A stretch of 64,000 bases of DNA from Streptomyces justiciae (GTDB lineage: Bacteria > Actinomycetota > Actinomycetes > Streptomycetales > Streptomycetaceae). Where the stretch lies: NCBI RefSeq assembly GCF_015163075.1, contig NZ_JADDXU010000018.1, positions 1-64,000 on the forward strand, given 5' to 3'. The first letter of the stretch is position 1. Each line of letters opens with the position of its first letter. The notes beneath the pieces are model-generated. The model did no database searches. It was not told the DNA's origin and saw only the letters and a program-made list of their open reading frames with translations. A program made the position numbers and the translations under genes. Shown here in pieces: positions 1 through 8,238 of the stretch.

Positions 1-89
1 AGTTCTGAGGCAACGACCGTTGCCGGTTTTTTGAGCAGAACGCATCACTAATAACTACAGAGTGTGCTTGTTCGCTCGAAACCATTAGG
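1..89 (+). other. 23S-5S rRNA internal spacer (partial)
   Basis: This lies directly before the 5S gene and shows no coding potential. It contains a short hairpin (arms GGCAAC at 9-14 and GTTGCC at 19-24) followed by a T run at 27-32, as expected of a processed spacer inside an rRNA operon. The 23S gene itself lies upstream of the window. Confidence 0.75.
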
Positions 90-208
90 GTTTCGGTGGT
101 CATAGCGTGAGGGAAACGCCCGGTTACATTCCGAACCCGGAAGCTAAGCCTTACAGCGCCGATGGTACTGCAGGGGGGACCCTGTGGGAGAGTAGGACGC
201 CGCCGAAC
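90..208 (+). rRNA. rrf: 5S ribosomal RNA
   Basis: The sequence matches the actinobacterial 5S rRNA pattern. The 5' strand TTCGGTGG (92-99) pairs with CCGCCGAA (200-207) to form the terminal helix. The internal CCGAACCCGG and GATGGTACTG blocks typical of 5S loops are present. It is the last gene of an rRNA operon and is followed ten bases later by a strong terminator. Exact mature ends are estimated to within a few bases. Any reading frame that starts inside this gene and runs into the next protein is an artefact. Confidence 0.95.
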
Positions 209-217
209 AATCTTTGG

Positions 218-268
218 AAGGACCCCTGGTCCCAGCGTTCAGCTGGGACCAGGGGTCCTTTTGTTTTT
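218..268 (+). terminator. rRNA operon intrinsic terminator
   Basis: A perfect 19-bp inverted repeat (218-236 with 242-260, 5-nt loop) is followed by a T-rich tail (260-268). It is the strongest terminator in the window and ends the rrn transcript just before the next gene. Confidence 0.95.
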
Positions 269-301
269 ACAATGCTTGCAGTACCGAGACAGGAGTCACC
301 A

Positions 302-2380
302 ATGTCCACCAACTCTCCCGACGACCGACCGGAGCGCGACCAGCGGCGACGGGACAGTGGTGACCGTGGCGATCGCGGGGACCGGGGCGGATACCGCGGC
401 GGCGACCGCGGTGACCGAGGCGACCGCGGTGGCTTCCGGCGCGACAACGACCGAGGCAATGACCGCAGTGGCGACCGTGGCGGCTATGGCCGGCGCGATG
501 ACAACCGGGGCGGTGGCTACGGTCGGCGCGACGACCGACGTGACGACCGTCGAGGCGATGACCGCGGTGACCGCGGAGGCTTCCGGCGTGACGACAGCCG
601 TGGCGACAACCGCGGTGGCTTCCGACGCGACGACAACCGTGGCGACAACCGGGGCGGCGGCTACGGCCGGCGTGACGACCGTCGCGATGACCGGCGTGGC
701 GACGACCGCGGGCCTCGCCCTGCGTTCCGGCGCGACGACCGTCCCAGTGGCCCGCGTCGGGACGACCGGGACCGCGGCTTCCGCCGTGACGGCGACCGTG
801 ACCGGCCCGCCTTCCGCCGTGACGACCGGGACCGGGGAGAGCGCCGCGACGAAGACCGCGGCCCCCGCCCGGCGTACCGGCGTGACGACAGCCGCGGCGA
901 CAACCGCGGCGGCGGTTACGGCCGACGCGATGACCGTGGTGACCGCGGGGACCGCGGTGGGTTCCGGCGTGACGACAGCCGCGGTGACAACCGGGGCGGC
1001 GGCTCCTACGAGCGTCGCGACGACCGGGGTGGCTTCCGTGGGCGGGACGACCGGGACCGTGACCGCGGGTTCCGTGGAGACGACCGAGGCGACCGCGGTG
1101 GCTTCCGGCGCGATGACCGGGGCGACCGCGGGGACCGTGGTGGCTTCCGACGCGACGACAACCGTGGCGACAACCGCGGCGGCGGTTCGTACGAGCGGCG
1201 CGACGACCGTCGCGATGACCGGCGTGGCGACGACCGCGGTCCCCGTCCGGCGTACCGGCGTGACGACAGCCGCGGTGACAACCGCGGTGGCGGCTCCTAC
1301 GAGCGTCGCGACGACCGGGGTGGCTTCCGCGGCCGGGACGACCGGGACCGTGACCGCGGGTTCCGTGGAGACGACCGAGGCGACCGTGGCGGCTTCCGTG
1401 GCGGGCCCCGTCGTGACGACCGCGGTGGGCGGCCCGGCGGGTTCCGTGGGCGGGACGACCGGCGTGACGACAGCCGTGGCGGCTACGGCCGTGACGACCG
1501 GCGCGGCGGCTTCCGTGGGCGCGACGACCGGGACCGGGACAGGGACCGTGAGCCGATCAAGCGGCTGCCGATCCCCGAGGACGTCACGGGCGACGAGATC
1601 GACGGCGACGTACGCCAGGAGCTGCTGAGCCTGCCGAAGACGCTGGCGGAGGACGTGGCCAGGAACCTGGTGATGGTCGCCCGGCTCATCGACGAGGACC
1701 CTGAGCGCGCCTACGCCTACTCCAAGATCGCGCTGCGGCTCGCGTCGCGTGTCGCCGCCGTACGGGAGGCGGCCGGCTTCGCGGCGTACGCGAACCAGAA
1801 GTACTCCGAGGCGCTCGCCGAGTTCCGGGCCGCGCGGCGGATGACCGGCAGCGCGGAGCTGTGGCCTGTCATGGCCGACTGCGAGCGTGGGCTCGGGCGG
1901 CCGGAGAAGGCGCTGGACATGGCCGGGGCCCCCGAGGTGAACAAGCTGGACAAGGCCGGTCAGGTCGAGATGCGGCTTGTCGCGGCCGGTGCCCGGCGTG
2001 ACATGGGGCAGTTGGACGCGGCCATCGTGACGCTGCAGAGCCCCGAGCTGGCCTCCAACTCGGTGCAGCCGTGGACCGCGCGTCTGCGGTACGCCTACGC
2101 CGACGCGCTGCTCGCCGCCAAGCGTGAGGGCGAGGCGCGGGAGTGGTTCGCCAAGGCCGTCGAGGCTGACCGGGACGGCAGCACGGACGCCTCTGACCGG
2201 CTTGCCGAGCTGGACGGTGTCGAGTTCGTCGACGCCTTCGACGAGAACGAGGCCGAGGCGGAGGCCGAGGGCGACAGCGAGGTCGAGAGCGGCGGTGACG
2301 TCGAGGTCGTCGAGGTCGTAGACGTGGAGGACGACGCGGACGACGCGGACGTTTCCTCGACGGACGACGACAAGGACTGA
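302..2380 (+). CDS. RGD/GDRGG-repeat protein with TPR-like C-terminal domain
   Basis: This encodes about 692 residues. The ATG at 302 is chosen because AGGAG lies just upstream (291-295) and earlier in-frame starts fall inside the 5S gene. Residues about 15-415 are a low-complexity tract of Arg, Gly and Asp repeats (GDRGG, FRRDD, RDDR), like RNA-binding RGG domains. Residues about 430-640 form an Ala/Leu-rich helical repeat region resembling TPRs. The last 50 residues are strongly acidic (Glu/Asp/Val). Proteins with this architecture occur in Streptomyces, but I know of no demonstrated function. RNA or ribosome association is an inference from the RGG-like tract and the rrn neighbour. The repeats leave all frames open, so overlapping reading frames here are shadows. 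Confidence 0.85.
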   Translation: MSTNSPDDRPERDQRRRDSGDRGDRGDRGGYRGGDRGDRGDRGGFRRDNDRGNDRSGDRGGYGRRDDNRGGGYGRRDDRRDDRRGDDRGDRGGFRRDDSRGDNRGGFRRDDNRGDNRGGGYGRRDDRRDDRRGDDRGPRPAFRRDDRPSGPRRDDRDRGFRRDGDRDRPAFRRDDRDRGERRDEDRGPRPAYRRDDSRGDNRGGGYGRRDDRGDRGDRGGFRRDDSRGDNRGGGSYERRDDRGGFRGRDDRDRDRGFRGDDRGDRGGFRRDDRGDRGDRGGFRRDDNRGDNRGGGSYERRDDRRDDRRGDDRGPRPAYRRDDSRGDNRGGGSYERRDDRGGFRGRDDRDRDRGFRGDDRGDRGGFRGGPRRDDRGGRPGGFRGRDDRRDDSRGGYGRDDRRGGFRGRDDRDRDRDREPIKRLPIPEDVTGDEIDGDVRQELLSLPKTLAEDVARNLVMVARLIDEDPERAYAYSKIALRLASRVAAVREAAGFAAYANQKYSEALAEFRAARRMTGSAELWPVMADCERGLGRPEKALDMAGAPEVNKLDKAGQVEMRLVAAGARRDMGQLDAAIVTLQSPELASNSVQPWTARLRYAYADALLAAKREGEAREWFAKAVEADRDGSTDASDRLAELDGVEFVDAFDENEAEAEAEGDSEVESGGDVEVVEVVDVEDDADDADVSSTDDDKD
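345..1555 (+). repeat. Degenerate intragenic repeat encoding RGD/GDRGG tract
   Basis: About 1.2 kb of near-repetitive GC-rich DNA is built from short units around CGTGACGACCG and GGCGACCGCGG, with longer blocks repeated several times (for example the blocks encoding GGGSYERRDDR and DDRDRDRGF). It lies inside the coding sequence and stays in frame. Slipped-strand length variation between strains is likely. Confidence 0.85.
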
Positions 2381-2388
2381 CGTACAGA

Positions 2389-2432
2389 CACGAAAGGGCG
2401 GGACCCCGGCGCCGGGGTCCCGCCCTTTCGTG
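2389..2432. terminator. Bidirectional terminator between convergent genes
   Basis: A 44-bp perfect palindrome (22-bp arms, 2389-2410 and 2411-2432) starts 8 bases after the upstream stop codon and ends 3 bases before the stop of the opposing gene. With no spacer it can fold identically from either strand, so it probably serves both genes. Confidence 0.85.
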
Positions 2433-2435
2433 TGT

Positions 2436-3728
2436 TCAGAGTTCCAGCGCGCGTAGGACCAGGCCGGAGGCCGGCTTCGGGCCGAAGGACGTCGACTTTC
2501 GGGGCATCGTCACGCCTTGGCGGGCCAGGTCGCGGACGACCTCCTCGCGGACCGGGTGCATGAGGACGGCCGTACCGCCGTCGCGTTCGGCCTTGCGGAC
2601 GGTGGCCGCGGTGTCGTGGATGTAGGCGATGCGGGTGGGGTCGTCCTCGGGGATGTGCCAGACGTGGGCGAGGAGCGTGGCGTGCAGGACGGTCGCGTCC
2701 AGGGTGCGCCAGGCCGCTGGGCGGTCGGCCCGGATCGTGCGGGCGAGGAGGTCCGGGTCCGGGCGGTCGACGAGGTGGAAGGCGCCGTCGCCGGCGAGGA
2801 GGAAGGCGTTGCCCGCGCAGGCGGCGTCGGCCAGCACCTCCAGGGCCTCGGAGAGAGGGATGTCGAGGCGTCGTACGTGGAACAGGCCGTCGAGTGAGGC
2901 CAGGGCGTCCGCCACCGGCAGGCCGTGCAGGAGGCGGTGGATGGCGCGGACGCGGAGGGGGTAGCGGGCCGTGTCGACCAGGAGGACCAGGCCGTAGTCC
3001 CAGGGGCTGGGGGACGGGTTCTCCGCGCGGAGGCGGCGGTAGGTCGCCCAGCGGTGGTGGCCGTCGGCGATGAGGGCCTGGTGCCGGGCCAGGTCGGACT
3101 GGATGCGGGCCAGGTCCGCCGGGTCGGTGATGGACCACAGACGGTGGCTGTAGCCGTCCTCGGTGGTGGTGGAGAGCAACGGCTCCTGCTCGGCCGTACG
3201 TTCGACCACGGCCGTGGTGTCGGCGGCGGTGCCGTTGCCTCGGTACGTCAGGAGCAGGGGCTCCAGGTTCGCCGAGGTGGCGCGCATGAGGGCCGCGCGG
3301 TCGGCGACGACGTGCGGCATGACGTCCTCGTGGGGCAGGACCACCTGGTCCGCGGGGTCCGAGACGCGCAGGGCGCCGATGATGCCGCGTTGCAGCATGC
3401 CGGCGCCGTCGCGCTGCTCGTACACGTACAGGCCCGGCTCCGGGTCGGCGGCGAGGACGCCTTCGGCGAGCCAGCGGCGCAGGGTCGTGGCGGCCTGTTC
3501 GTTGCGGGCGGCGGGGGTGGTGGCCTGCGGGAGGATCAGCCGGACGATGTTGTGCGGGTCGTTGGACTGCAGGTGGTGGAGGCCGTCGGGGCGTACGACG
3601 ACGTCGTACGGCGGTGACGTCACGGCGGCCAGGCTGCCGACCCGGTCGGGGTCGTAGCGGAGGCCTCGGAACGGGGTGAGTTCCAGGCCCCGGCGCGCCG
3701 TTGCTTCCGAGTGACCTGCGGTGTTCAT
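2436..3728 (-). CDS. DUF1015 family protein
   Basis: 430 residues. The N-terminal PFRGLRYDP and TSPPYDVV motifs and the central DGHHRWATYRR motif are typical of DUF1015, a conserved family of unknown biochemical role. The length is normal for the family. The ATG at 3728 has no clear Shine-Dalgarno sequence. A TACGAT hexamer (3740-3735 on the minus strand) sits six bases before the start, which suggests a leaderless transcript. It diverges from the HAD phosphatase gene. No transmembrane segment or signal peptide is evident, so a cytoplasmic protein is likely. Confidence 0.85.
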   Translation of the reverse strand: MNTAGHSEATARRGLELTPFRGLRYDPDRVGSLAAVTSPPYDVVVRPDGLHHLQSNDPHNIVRLILPQATTPAARNEQAATTLRRWLAEGVLAADPEPGLYVYEQRDGAGMLQRGIIGALRVSDPADQVVLPHEDVMPHVVADRAALMRATSANLEPLLLTYRGNGTAADTTAVVERTAEQEPLLSTTTEDGYSHRLWSITDPADLARIQSDLARHQALIADGHHRWATYRRLRAENPSPSPWDYGLVLLVDTARYPLRVRAIHRLLHGLPVADALASLDGLFHVRRLDIPLSEALEVLADAACAGNAFLLAGDGAFHLVDRPDPDLLARTIRADRPAAWRTLDATVLHATLLAHVWHIPEDDPTRIAYIHDTAATVRKAERDGGTAVLMHPVREEVVRDLARQGVTMPRKSTSFGPKPASGLVLRALEL

Positions 3729-3800
3729 CCCGGCATCGTACGTGTGTCAGTGGCGTGCGAGATGATCGGGGGAAAGCCGTCGAGCGAGGAGCGATGTGGA

Positions 3801-4829
3801 ATGAGCCAGAGCGTCAGGACGAGGCCCGCGGGCAGTGGCCAGGCCCTGAGCGAGGCGTACGACACCGCGCTGCTCGACCTCGACGGGGTGGTGTATGCGG
3901 GTGGGAACGCGATCGTGCACGCGGTCGAGTCGCTGGCCACGGCTCGGGCCGGTGGGATGCACCTCGCCTACGTCACCAACAACGCGCTGCGGACGCCCGA
4001 CACCGTGGCGGAGCATCTGACCGAGCTGGGGATACCGACCGGGGCCGATGACGTCATCACGTCCGCTCAGGCGGTGGCGCGGCTGATCAGTGAGCAGGTG
4101 CCGGCCGGTTCGCGGGTCCTCGTGATCGGTGGTGAGGGGCTGCGGGTCGCGTTGCGGGAGCGCGGGCTTGTGCCGGTGGAGTCGGCGGACGACGATCCGG
4201 CGGCCGTGGTGCAGGGGTTCGGTGGGCCCGACCTGCCGTGGGGGCGGTTCGCGGAGGCTTCGTACGCCGTCGCGCGCGGGGTGCCGTGGTTCGCGTCCAA
4301 CACCGACCTGACGATCCCGAGCGGGCGGGGCATCGCGCCGGGCAACGGGGCCGCGGTGGAGGTCGTGCGGATCGCGACCGGGGCCGAGCCGCAGGTCGCG
4401 GGGAAGCCGCTGCCTCCGATGCACCGGGAGACGATTCTGCGGACCGGTGCCATGCGGCCGCTGGTGGTGGGGGACCGGCTGGACACGGACATCGAGGGGG
4501 CGTTCAACGGGGAGGTCGACTCGCTGCTCGTGCTGACCGGCGTGACGGACGGGGCGCAGCTGCTGGCCGCGCCGCCGCAGCACCGGCCGACGTATGTCGA
4601 CGCCGATCTGCGGGGGTTGCTGACCGGGCAGCCCGAGGTCGTCGAGGCGGAGGGTGGTTTCCGGTGCGGGGGCTGGACGGCCACGGCCGGTAGCGAGCGG
4701 CTGGAACTGGACGGTGACGGGGAGGCGTTGGACGGGCTGCGGGCGCTGTGTGCGGCGGCCTGGACGGCGGCCGGAGACGGGGCATGCGAGCTGGACGGGG
4801 GGAAGGCGCTGGCGCGGCTTGGGTTGTAG
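3801..4829 (+). CDS. HAD-IIA family sugar-phosphatase-type hydrolase
   Basis: 342 residues. HAD motif I is ALLDLDGVVYAGG near residue 20, motif II YVTNNALRTP follows, and GKPLPP plus VVGDRLDTDIEGA supply motifs III and IV. This is the NagD/p-nitrophenylphosphatase-like subfamily (phosphoaspartyl mechanism, Mg-dependent). The substrate cannot be read from sequence. The ATG at 3801 is preferred over upstream in-frame codons because GAGGA (3786-3790) sits about 10 nt before it and the family begins near this point. The C-terminal 60 residues extend beyond the core fold. Confidence 0.88.
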   Translation: MSQSVRTRPAGSGQALSEAYDTALLDLDGVVYAGGNAIVHAVESLATARAGGMHLAYVTNNALRTPDTVAEHLTELGIPTGADDVITSAQAVARLISEQVPAGSRVLVIGGEGLRVALRERGLVPVESADDDPAAVVQGFGGPDLPWGRFAEASYAVARGVPWFASNTDLTIPSGRGIAPGNGAAVEVVRIATGAEPQVAGKPLPPMHRETILRTGAMRPLVVGDRLDTDIEGAFNGEVDSLLVLTGVTDGAQLLAAPPQHRPTYVDADLRGLLTGQPEVVEAEGGFRCGGWTATAGSERLELDGDGEALDGLRALCAAAWTAAGDGACELDGGKALARLGL

Positions 4830-4874
4830 CCGGGGTCTCCCTGTGAACCCGGGCAGCGGGATCGTGGCCGGATC

Positions 4875-4893
4875 GGAGGGTAGGCTAACCTAA
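4875..4893. promoter_or_regulatory. Iron box (DmdR/IdeR-type operator) overlapping the promoter
   Basis: This 19-bp site matches 16 of 19 positions of the actinobacterial iron-box palindrome TTAGGTTAGGCTAACCTAA. The overlapping hexamers TAGGCT (4881-4886) and TAACCT (4886-4891) are plausible -10 elements. The box ends four bases before the GTG start of the siderophore permease, so DmdR-type repressor binding under iron repletion would cover the promoter and the start site. Confidence 0.85.
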
Positions 4894-4897
4894 CTGC

Positions 4898-5941
4898 GTG
4901 TTGGTCGACAGTCCTCCCGAACAGCGCGCGGAAACCGCCCCCGCGCCCCCAACCCGCCGGGCGATACGTGTCCTTGGGTTGCTCGTGTCCGTCGTGATCC
5001 TGGTGCTCGTCGCGCTGGCGAGCATCGCGATCGGGGCGAAAGAGCTGTCGCTGGGGCAGGTGTGGCACGGCCTGTTCGAGGACTCCGGGACGTATGGCGA
5101 CGTCGTCGTGACCGAGCGGCTGTGGCGGACCCTGCTCGGGTTGCTGGCCGGGGCCGCGCTCGGGCTCGCCGGGGCCGTCCTCCAGGCGCTCACCCGGAAC
5201 CCGCTGGCCGACCCGGGGCTGCTCGGGATCAACGCGGGCGCGTCCGCGGCGGTCGTCACCGCCATGACGTACTTCGGGGTGACGAGCCTGAGGGGGTACG
5301 TGTGGTTCGCGTTCTTCGGGGCGGCGGCGGTCGGCGCGCTCGTGTGGTTCCTGGGCGGCAGCCGGGGAGCGACGCCGGTGCGGCTGGCGCTCGCCGGTAC
5401 GGCGATCAGCGCCGCGCTCTACGGCTATCTCCAGGCCGTGATGATCACGGACGAGGCGGCGCTGGGCAAGATGCGCTTCTGGACGGTGGGTTCGCTGACC
5501 TCGGCGAGCGAGTCGACGATCCTCCAGGTCCTGCCGTTCCTCGCGGGCGGCACGCTCCTCGCCCTGGCCCTCGCCCGGCCGCTGAACGCCATGGAGATGG
5601 GCGACGACACCGCGCGGGCCCTCGGTGCCAACCTCAACCGGACGCGGGCCCTGTCGATGCTCGCGGCCGTCGTGCTGTGCGGGGCGGCGACCGCGGCCTG
5701 CGGGCCGATCGTGTTCGTCGGGCTGATGGTGCCGCACGTCGTGCGCTCCTTCACCGGGCCCGACCTGCGCTGGATCCTGCCGTACGCGGCCATCCTGTCG
5801 CCGGTGCTGCTGCTCGGCGCCGATGTCATCGGCCGGGTCGTCGCCCGGCCCTCGGAGCTTCAGGTCGGCATCGTGACCGCGATCATCGGTGGCCCGGTCT
5901 TCATCTTTCTCGTACGACGGCGGAGGACGGCACAGCTGTGA
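4898..5941 (+). CDS. Iron-siderophore ABC transporter permease (FecCD family)
   Basis: 347 residues with about nine to ten hydrophobic segments. FecCD/BtuC family signatures include TRNPLADPGLLGINAG (residues about 100-115) and GPIVFVGLMVPHVVR near residue 270, the region that contacts the ATPase. It imports Fe3+-siderophores together with the two genes that follow. The GTG at 4898 has no Shine-Dalgarno sequence. TAACCT ends six bases upstream, so the message is probably leaderless. Control by iron is inferred from the iron box directly upstream. It overlaps the next gene by four bases (GTGA). No substrate-binding lipoprotein lies beside it, so the receptor must be elsewhere. Confidence 0.93.
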   Translation: MLVDSPPEQRAETAPAPPTRRAIRVLGLLVSVVILVLVALASIAIGAKELSLGQVWHGLFEDSGTYGDVVVTERLWRTLLGLLAGAALGLAGAVLQALTRNPLADPGLLGINAGASAAVVTAMTYFGVTSLRGYVWFAFFGAAAVGALVWFLGGSRGATPVRLALAGTAISAALYGYLQAVMITDEAALGKMRFWTVGSLTSASESTILQVLPFLAGGTLLALALARPLNAMEMGDDTARALGANLNRTRALSMLAAVVLCGAATAACGPIVFVGLMVPHVVRSFTGPDLRWILPYAAILSPVLLLGADVIGRVVARPSELQVGIVTAIIGGPVFIFLVRRRRTAQL

Positions 5942-7002
5942 AGACCAACCGTGCCGAGCGCTCCCCGCGCGCCAACCGTGCCGTCAGGACGCCCGGCGGG
6001 CTGTCGGTCCGGCTCGACGTCCGGGCCTTCGTCGTCGTCCTCCTCCTGCTGGCCGCCGCGCTCGCCGCGAGCGTCGTGCTGATCGGCACAGGAGACTTCC
6101 CGATCCCGGCCGGGGACGTGCTCAAGACGCTGATGGGCGACGGGAACGCGGGCCAGGAGTTCATCGTCAACGAGCTGCGGCTGCCGCGTGTCCTCGTCGG
6201 GCTGCTGGTCGGGGCCTCGCTCGGGCTCGGCGGGGCGCTGTTCCAGGCCGTGTCGCGCAATCCGCTGGGCAGTCCGGACATCCTCGGGCTCGGGCAGGGG
6301 GCGACCGCCGGGGCGCTCACCGTGATCGTGCTGTTCTCCGGGAGCGCGGGCGAGGTCACCGTCGGAGCGCTGGTGGGCGGCCTCGGTGCCGGACTCGCCA
6401 TCTATCTGCTCGCCTGGAAACAGGGGGTGCACGGATACCGGCTCGTCCTGGTCGGCATCGGGGTGTCCGCGATCCTCACGGCCGTCAACGGCTATCTGCT
6501 GACCAAGTCCACCATCACCGAGGCCGCCCAAGCCGTCGTCTGGATGACCGGCTCGCTCAGCGGGCGGGACTGGGAGCAGGTGTGGCCGCTGCTGTGGCTG
6601 TGCGCCGTGCTGGTTCCGCTGGTCCTCGGCAACGCGCGGGCGCTCAGGATGATGGAGATGGGCGACGACGTGTCCAACGCCCTCGGTGTGCGCGTCGAGC
6701 GCACCAGGGCGCTGCTGATGGTGGCCGCCGTGCTGCTCACCGCCACCGCCACCGCCGCCGCGGGGCCCGTCAGCTTCGTGGCGCTCACCGCGCCGCAGCT
6801 CGCCCGGCGGCTGACCCGCTCGCCCGGCCCGAACCTGCTGCCGTCGCTGTGCATGGGCGCGGCCCTGCTGGTCGCGGCCGACTTGCTGTCGCAGAAGGTC
6901 TTCGGCGCCGACCAGATGCCGGTGGGCGTGGTCACCGGTGTGCTCGGCGGCGTCTATCTGCTGTGGCTGCTGGTCACCGAGCGGAAGGCGGGCCGGATAT
7001 GA
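5938..7002 (+). CDS. Iron-siderophore ABC transporter permease (FecCD family)
   Basis: 354 residues and the partner permease of the preceding gene. SRNPLGSPDILGLGQGA (about 105-121) and AGPVSFVALTAPQLAR are the family motifs. About nine transmembrane stretches follow a basic N-terminus of about 25 residues. The GTG at 5938 overlaps the previous stop codon (GTGA) and has GGAGG at 5922-5926. The two permeases presumably form the heterodimeric channel. The gene also overlaps the ATPase gene by four bases (ATGA), indicating tight translational coupling in a three-gene operon. Confidence 0.93.
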   Translation: MKTNRAERSPRANRAVRTPGGLSVRLDVRAFVVVLLLLAAALAASVVLIGTGDFPIPAGDVLKTLMGDGNAGQEFIVNELRLPRVLVGLLVGASLGLGGALFQAVSRNPLGSPDILGLGQGATAGALTVIVLFSGSAGEVTVGALVGGLGAGLAIYLLAWKQGVHGYRLVLVGIGVSAILTAVNGYLLTKSTITEAAQAVVWMTGSLSGRDWEQVWPLLWLCAVLVPLVLGNARALRMMEMGDDVSNALGVRVERTRALLMVAAVLLTATATAAAGPVSFVALTAPQLARRLTRSPGPNLLPSLCMGAALLVAADLLSQKVFGADQMPVGVVTGVLGGVYLLWLLVTERKAGRI

Positions 7003-7865
7003 GCGCCGCAGCCGCAGGCCGCACCGACCGCACCCTGAACAACCCAAGGAGCACCGTGAACCGCCTCTCCGCCGAGGACGTCACCCTCGCCTACGACCAG
7101 CGCGTCATCGCCGAGCAGCTGTCGGTGGAGATCCCCGACAACTCCTTCACGGTGATCGTCGGCCCGAACGCGTGCGGCAAGTCCACGCTGCTGCGGGCGC
7201 TGTCACGGATGCTGAAGCCGAGTCAGGGACGGGTGCTGCTCGACGGGCAGGTCATCCAGTCGATGCCCGCGAAGAAGGTCGCGCGGACCCTGGGGCTGCT
7301 GCCGCAGTCGTCGATCGCGCCGGACGGGATCACCGTCGGCGACCTGGTGGGCCGCGGCCGGTACCCGCACCAGGGGCTGCTGCGCCAGTGGTCGACCGAG
7401 GACGAGCGGGTCGTCCAGGAGTCGATGGCGCAGACCGGCGTCGCCGAGCTCGCCGACCGGTACGTGGACGAACTGTCCGGCGGTCAGCGGCAGCGCGTGT
7501 GGATCGCGATGGCGCTCGCCCAGCAGACGCCGCTGCTGCTCCTTGACGAGCCGACGACCTACCTGGACATCCAGCACCAGATCGACGTCCTCGACCTCTG
7601 TGCCGAGCTGCACGAGGAGCAGGGGCGCACGCTGGTGGCCGTCCTGCACGACCTCAACCACGCCGCGCGCTACGCCACCCACCTGATCGCCCTCAAGGGC
7701 GGCAGCGTCATCGCCGAGGGCGCGCCGAACGACATCGTCACGGCCGAGCTGGTCGAGGAGGTCTTCGGGCTGCACTGCCAGGTGATCGACGACCCGGAGA
7801 CGGGGACGCCGCTGGTGGTGCCGGCGGCGCGGAAGGCACGCGCGGTGGTCAGAGAAGCTTCCTGA
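6999..7865 (+). CDS. Iron-siderophore ABC transporter ATP-binding protein (FecE-like)
   Basis: 288 residues from the ATG at 6999. Walker A is GPNACGKST, the Q-loop region LGLLPQSS, the signature LSGGQRQRVWIAMALAQQ, and Walker B LLLLDEPTTYLD with the following H-loop His in VLHDLNHA. These are the hallmarks of the FepC/FecE family that energises siderophore import. An alternative start is the GTG at 7056 (269 residues), with a good AAGGAG at 7046-7051. It would remove a poorly structured 19-residue extension and fits the usual family length. The last 17 bases overlap the convergent SCP2 gene. Confidence 0.93.
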   Translation: MSAAAAGRTDRTLNNPRSTVNRLSAEDVTLAYDQRVIAEQLSVEIPDNSFTVIVGPNACGKSTLLRALSRMLKPSQGRVLLDGQVIQSMPAKKVARTLGLLPQSSIAPDGITVGDLVGRGRYPHQGLLRQWSTEDERVVQESMAQTGVAELADRYVDELSGGQRQRVWIAMALAQQTPLLLLDEPTTYLDIQHQIDVLDLCAELHEEQGRTLVAVLHDLNHAARYATHLIALKGGSVIAEGAPNDIVTAELVEEVFGLHCQVIDDPETGTPLVVPAARKARAVVREAS

Positions 7866-8196
7866 GCTGGAAGAGGTCCTTGAGGCCTGCCTCCAGTTTC
7901 ACCCGGCCCGAGCCCCAGGCCTTGGCGAAGTTCAGCTCGCCGTTGACCAGCGCGACCAGGTCGTCGCCCTTCATGGTCAGTCTGATCTGGGCCTTCTCCT
8001 CGGGCGCGCCCTGGATCGTGTCCTGGACGACGATCCGGCCGCCCGTCATACGGCCCACGAAGGTGATGTCGAGGTCGGTGATCCGGCAGCTGACCGAGCG
8101 GTCCAGGGCGGTCGCGGCGGCGACGTCCCCTTCGGCGTGCTGCATGTTGTCCGAGAGCTTTTCGAGTGCGGCACGGCACTCCTCGATCGTGGCCAT
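7849..8196 (-). CDS. SCP2 sterol-carrier-domain protein
   Basis: 115 residues, nearly all one SCP2-like fold. The segment VGRMTGGRIVVQDTIQGAPEEKAQIRLTM breaks into typical SCP2 strands, followed by the DDLVALVNGELNFAKAWGSGRVKLEAG helix-loop region (shown here only as the family would align). Such proteins bind lipids or act as small accessory domains, and the ligand here is unknown. The ATG at 8196 is preferred to longer frames that run into the neighbour. TACCGT lies eight bases before the start, suggesting a very short or absent leader. It diverges from the small gene at 8239 with only 42 bp between. Confidence 0.8.
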   Translation of the reverse strand: MATIEECRAALEKLSDNMQHAEGDVAAATALDRSVSCRITDLDITFVGRMTGGRIVVQDTIQGAPEEKAQIRLTMKGDDLVALVNGELNFAKAWGSGRVKLEAGLKDLFQLRKLL

Positions 8197-8238
8197 CGCG
8201 ATCGACGGTACCCCAGGGCTTCGGGGTAGCGTCTGGGC

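Noticed and set aside
107..301. In-frame N-terminal extension of the repeat protein reaching into the 5S gene
   Set aside because: It overlaps 5S rRNA and the rrn terminator. The ATG at 302 has a ribosome-binding site.
345..1555. Possible CRISPR-like array
   Set aside because: The repeats are short, degenerate and in coding frame, and there are no unique spacers of constant length.
162..1628. Long alternative-frame ORFs over the repeat region on both strands
   Set aside because: They arise from the short-period GC-rich repeat. They have no start signals and only Ala/Thr/Val or Arg/Ser low-complexity products.
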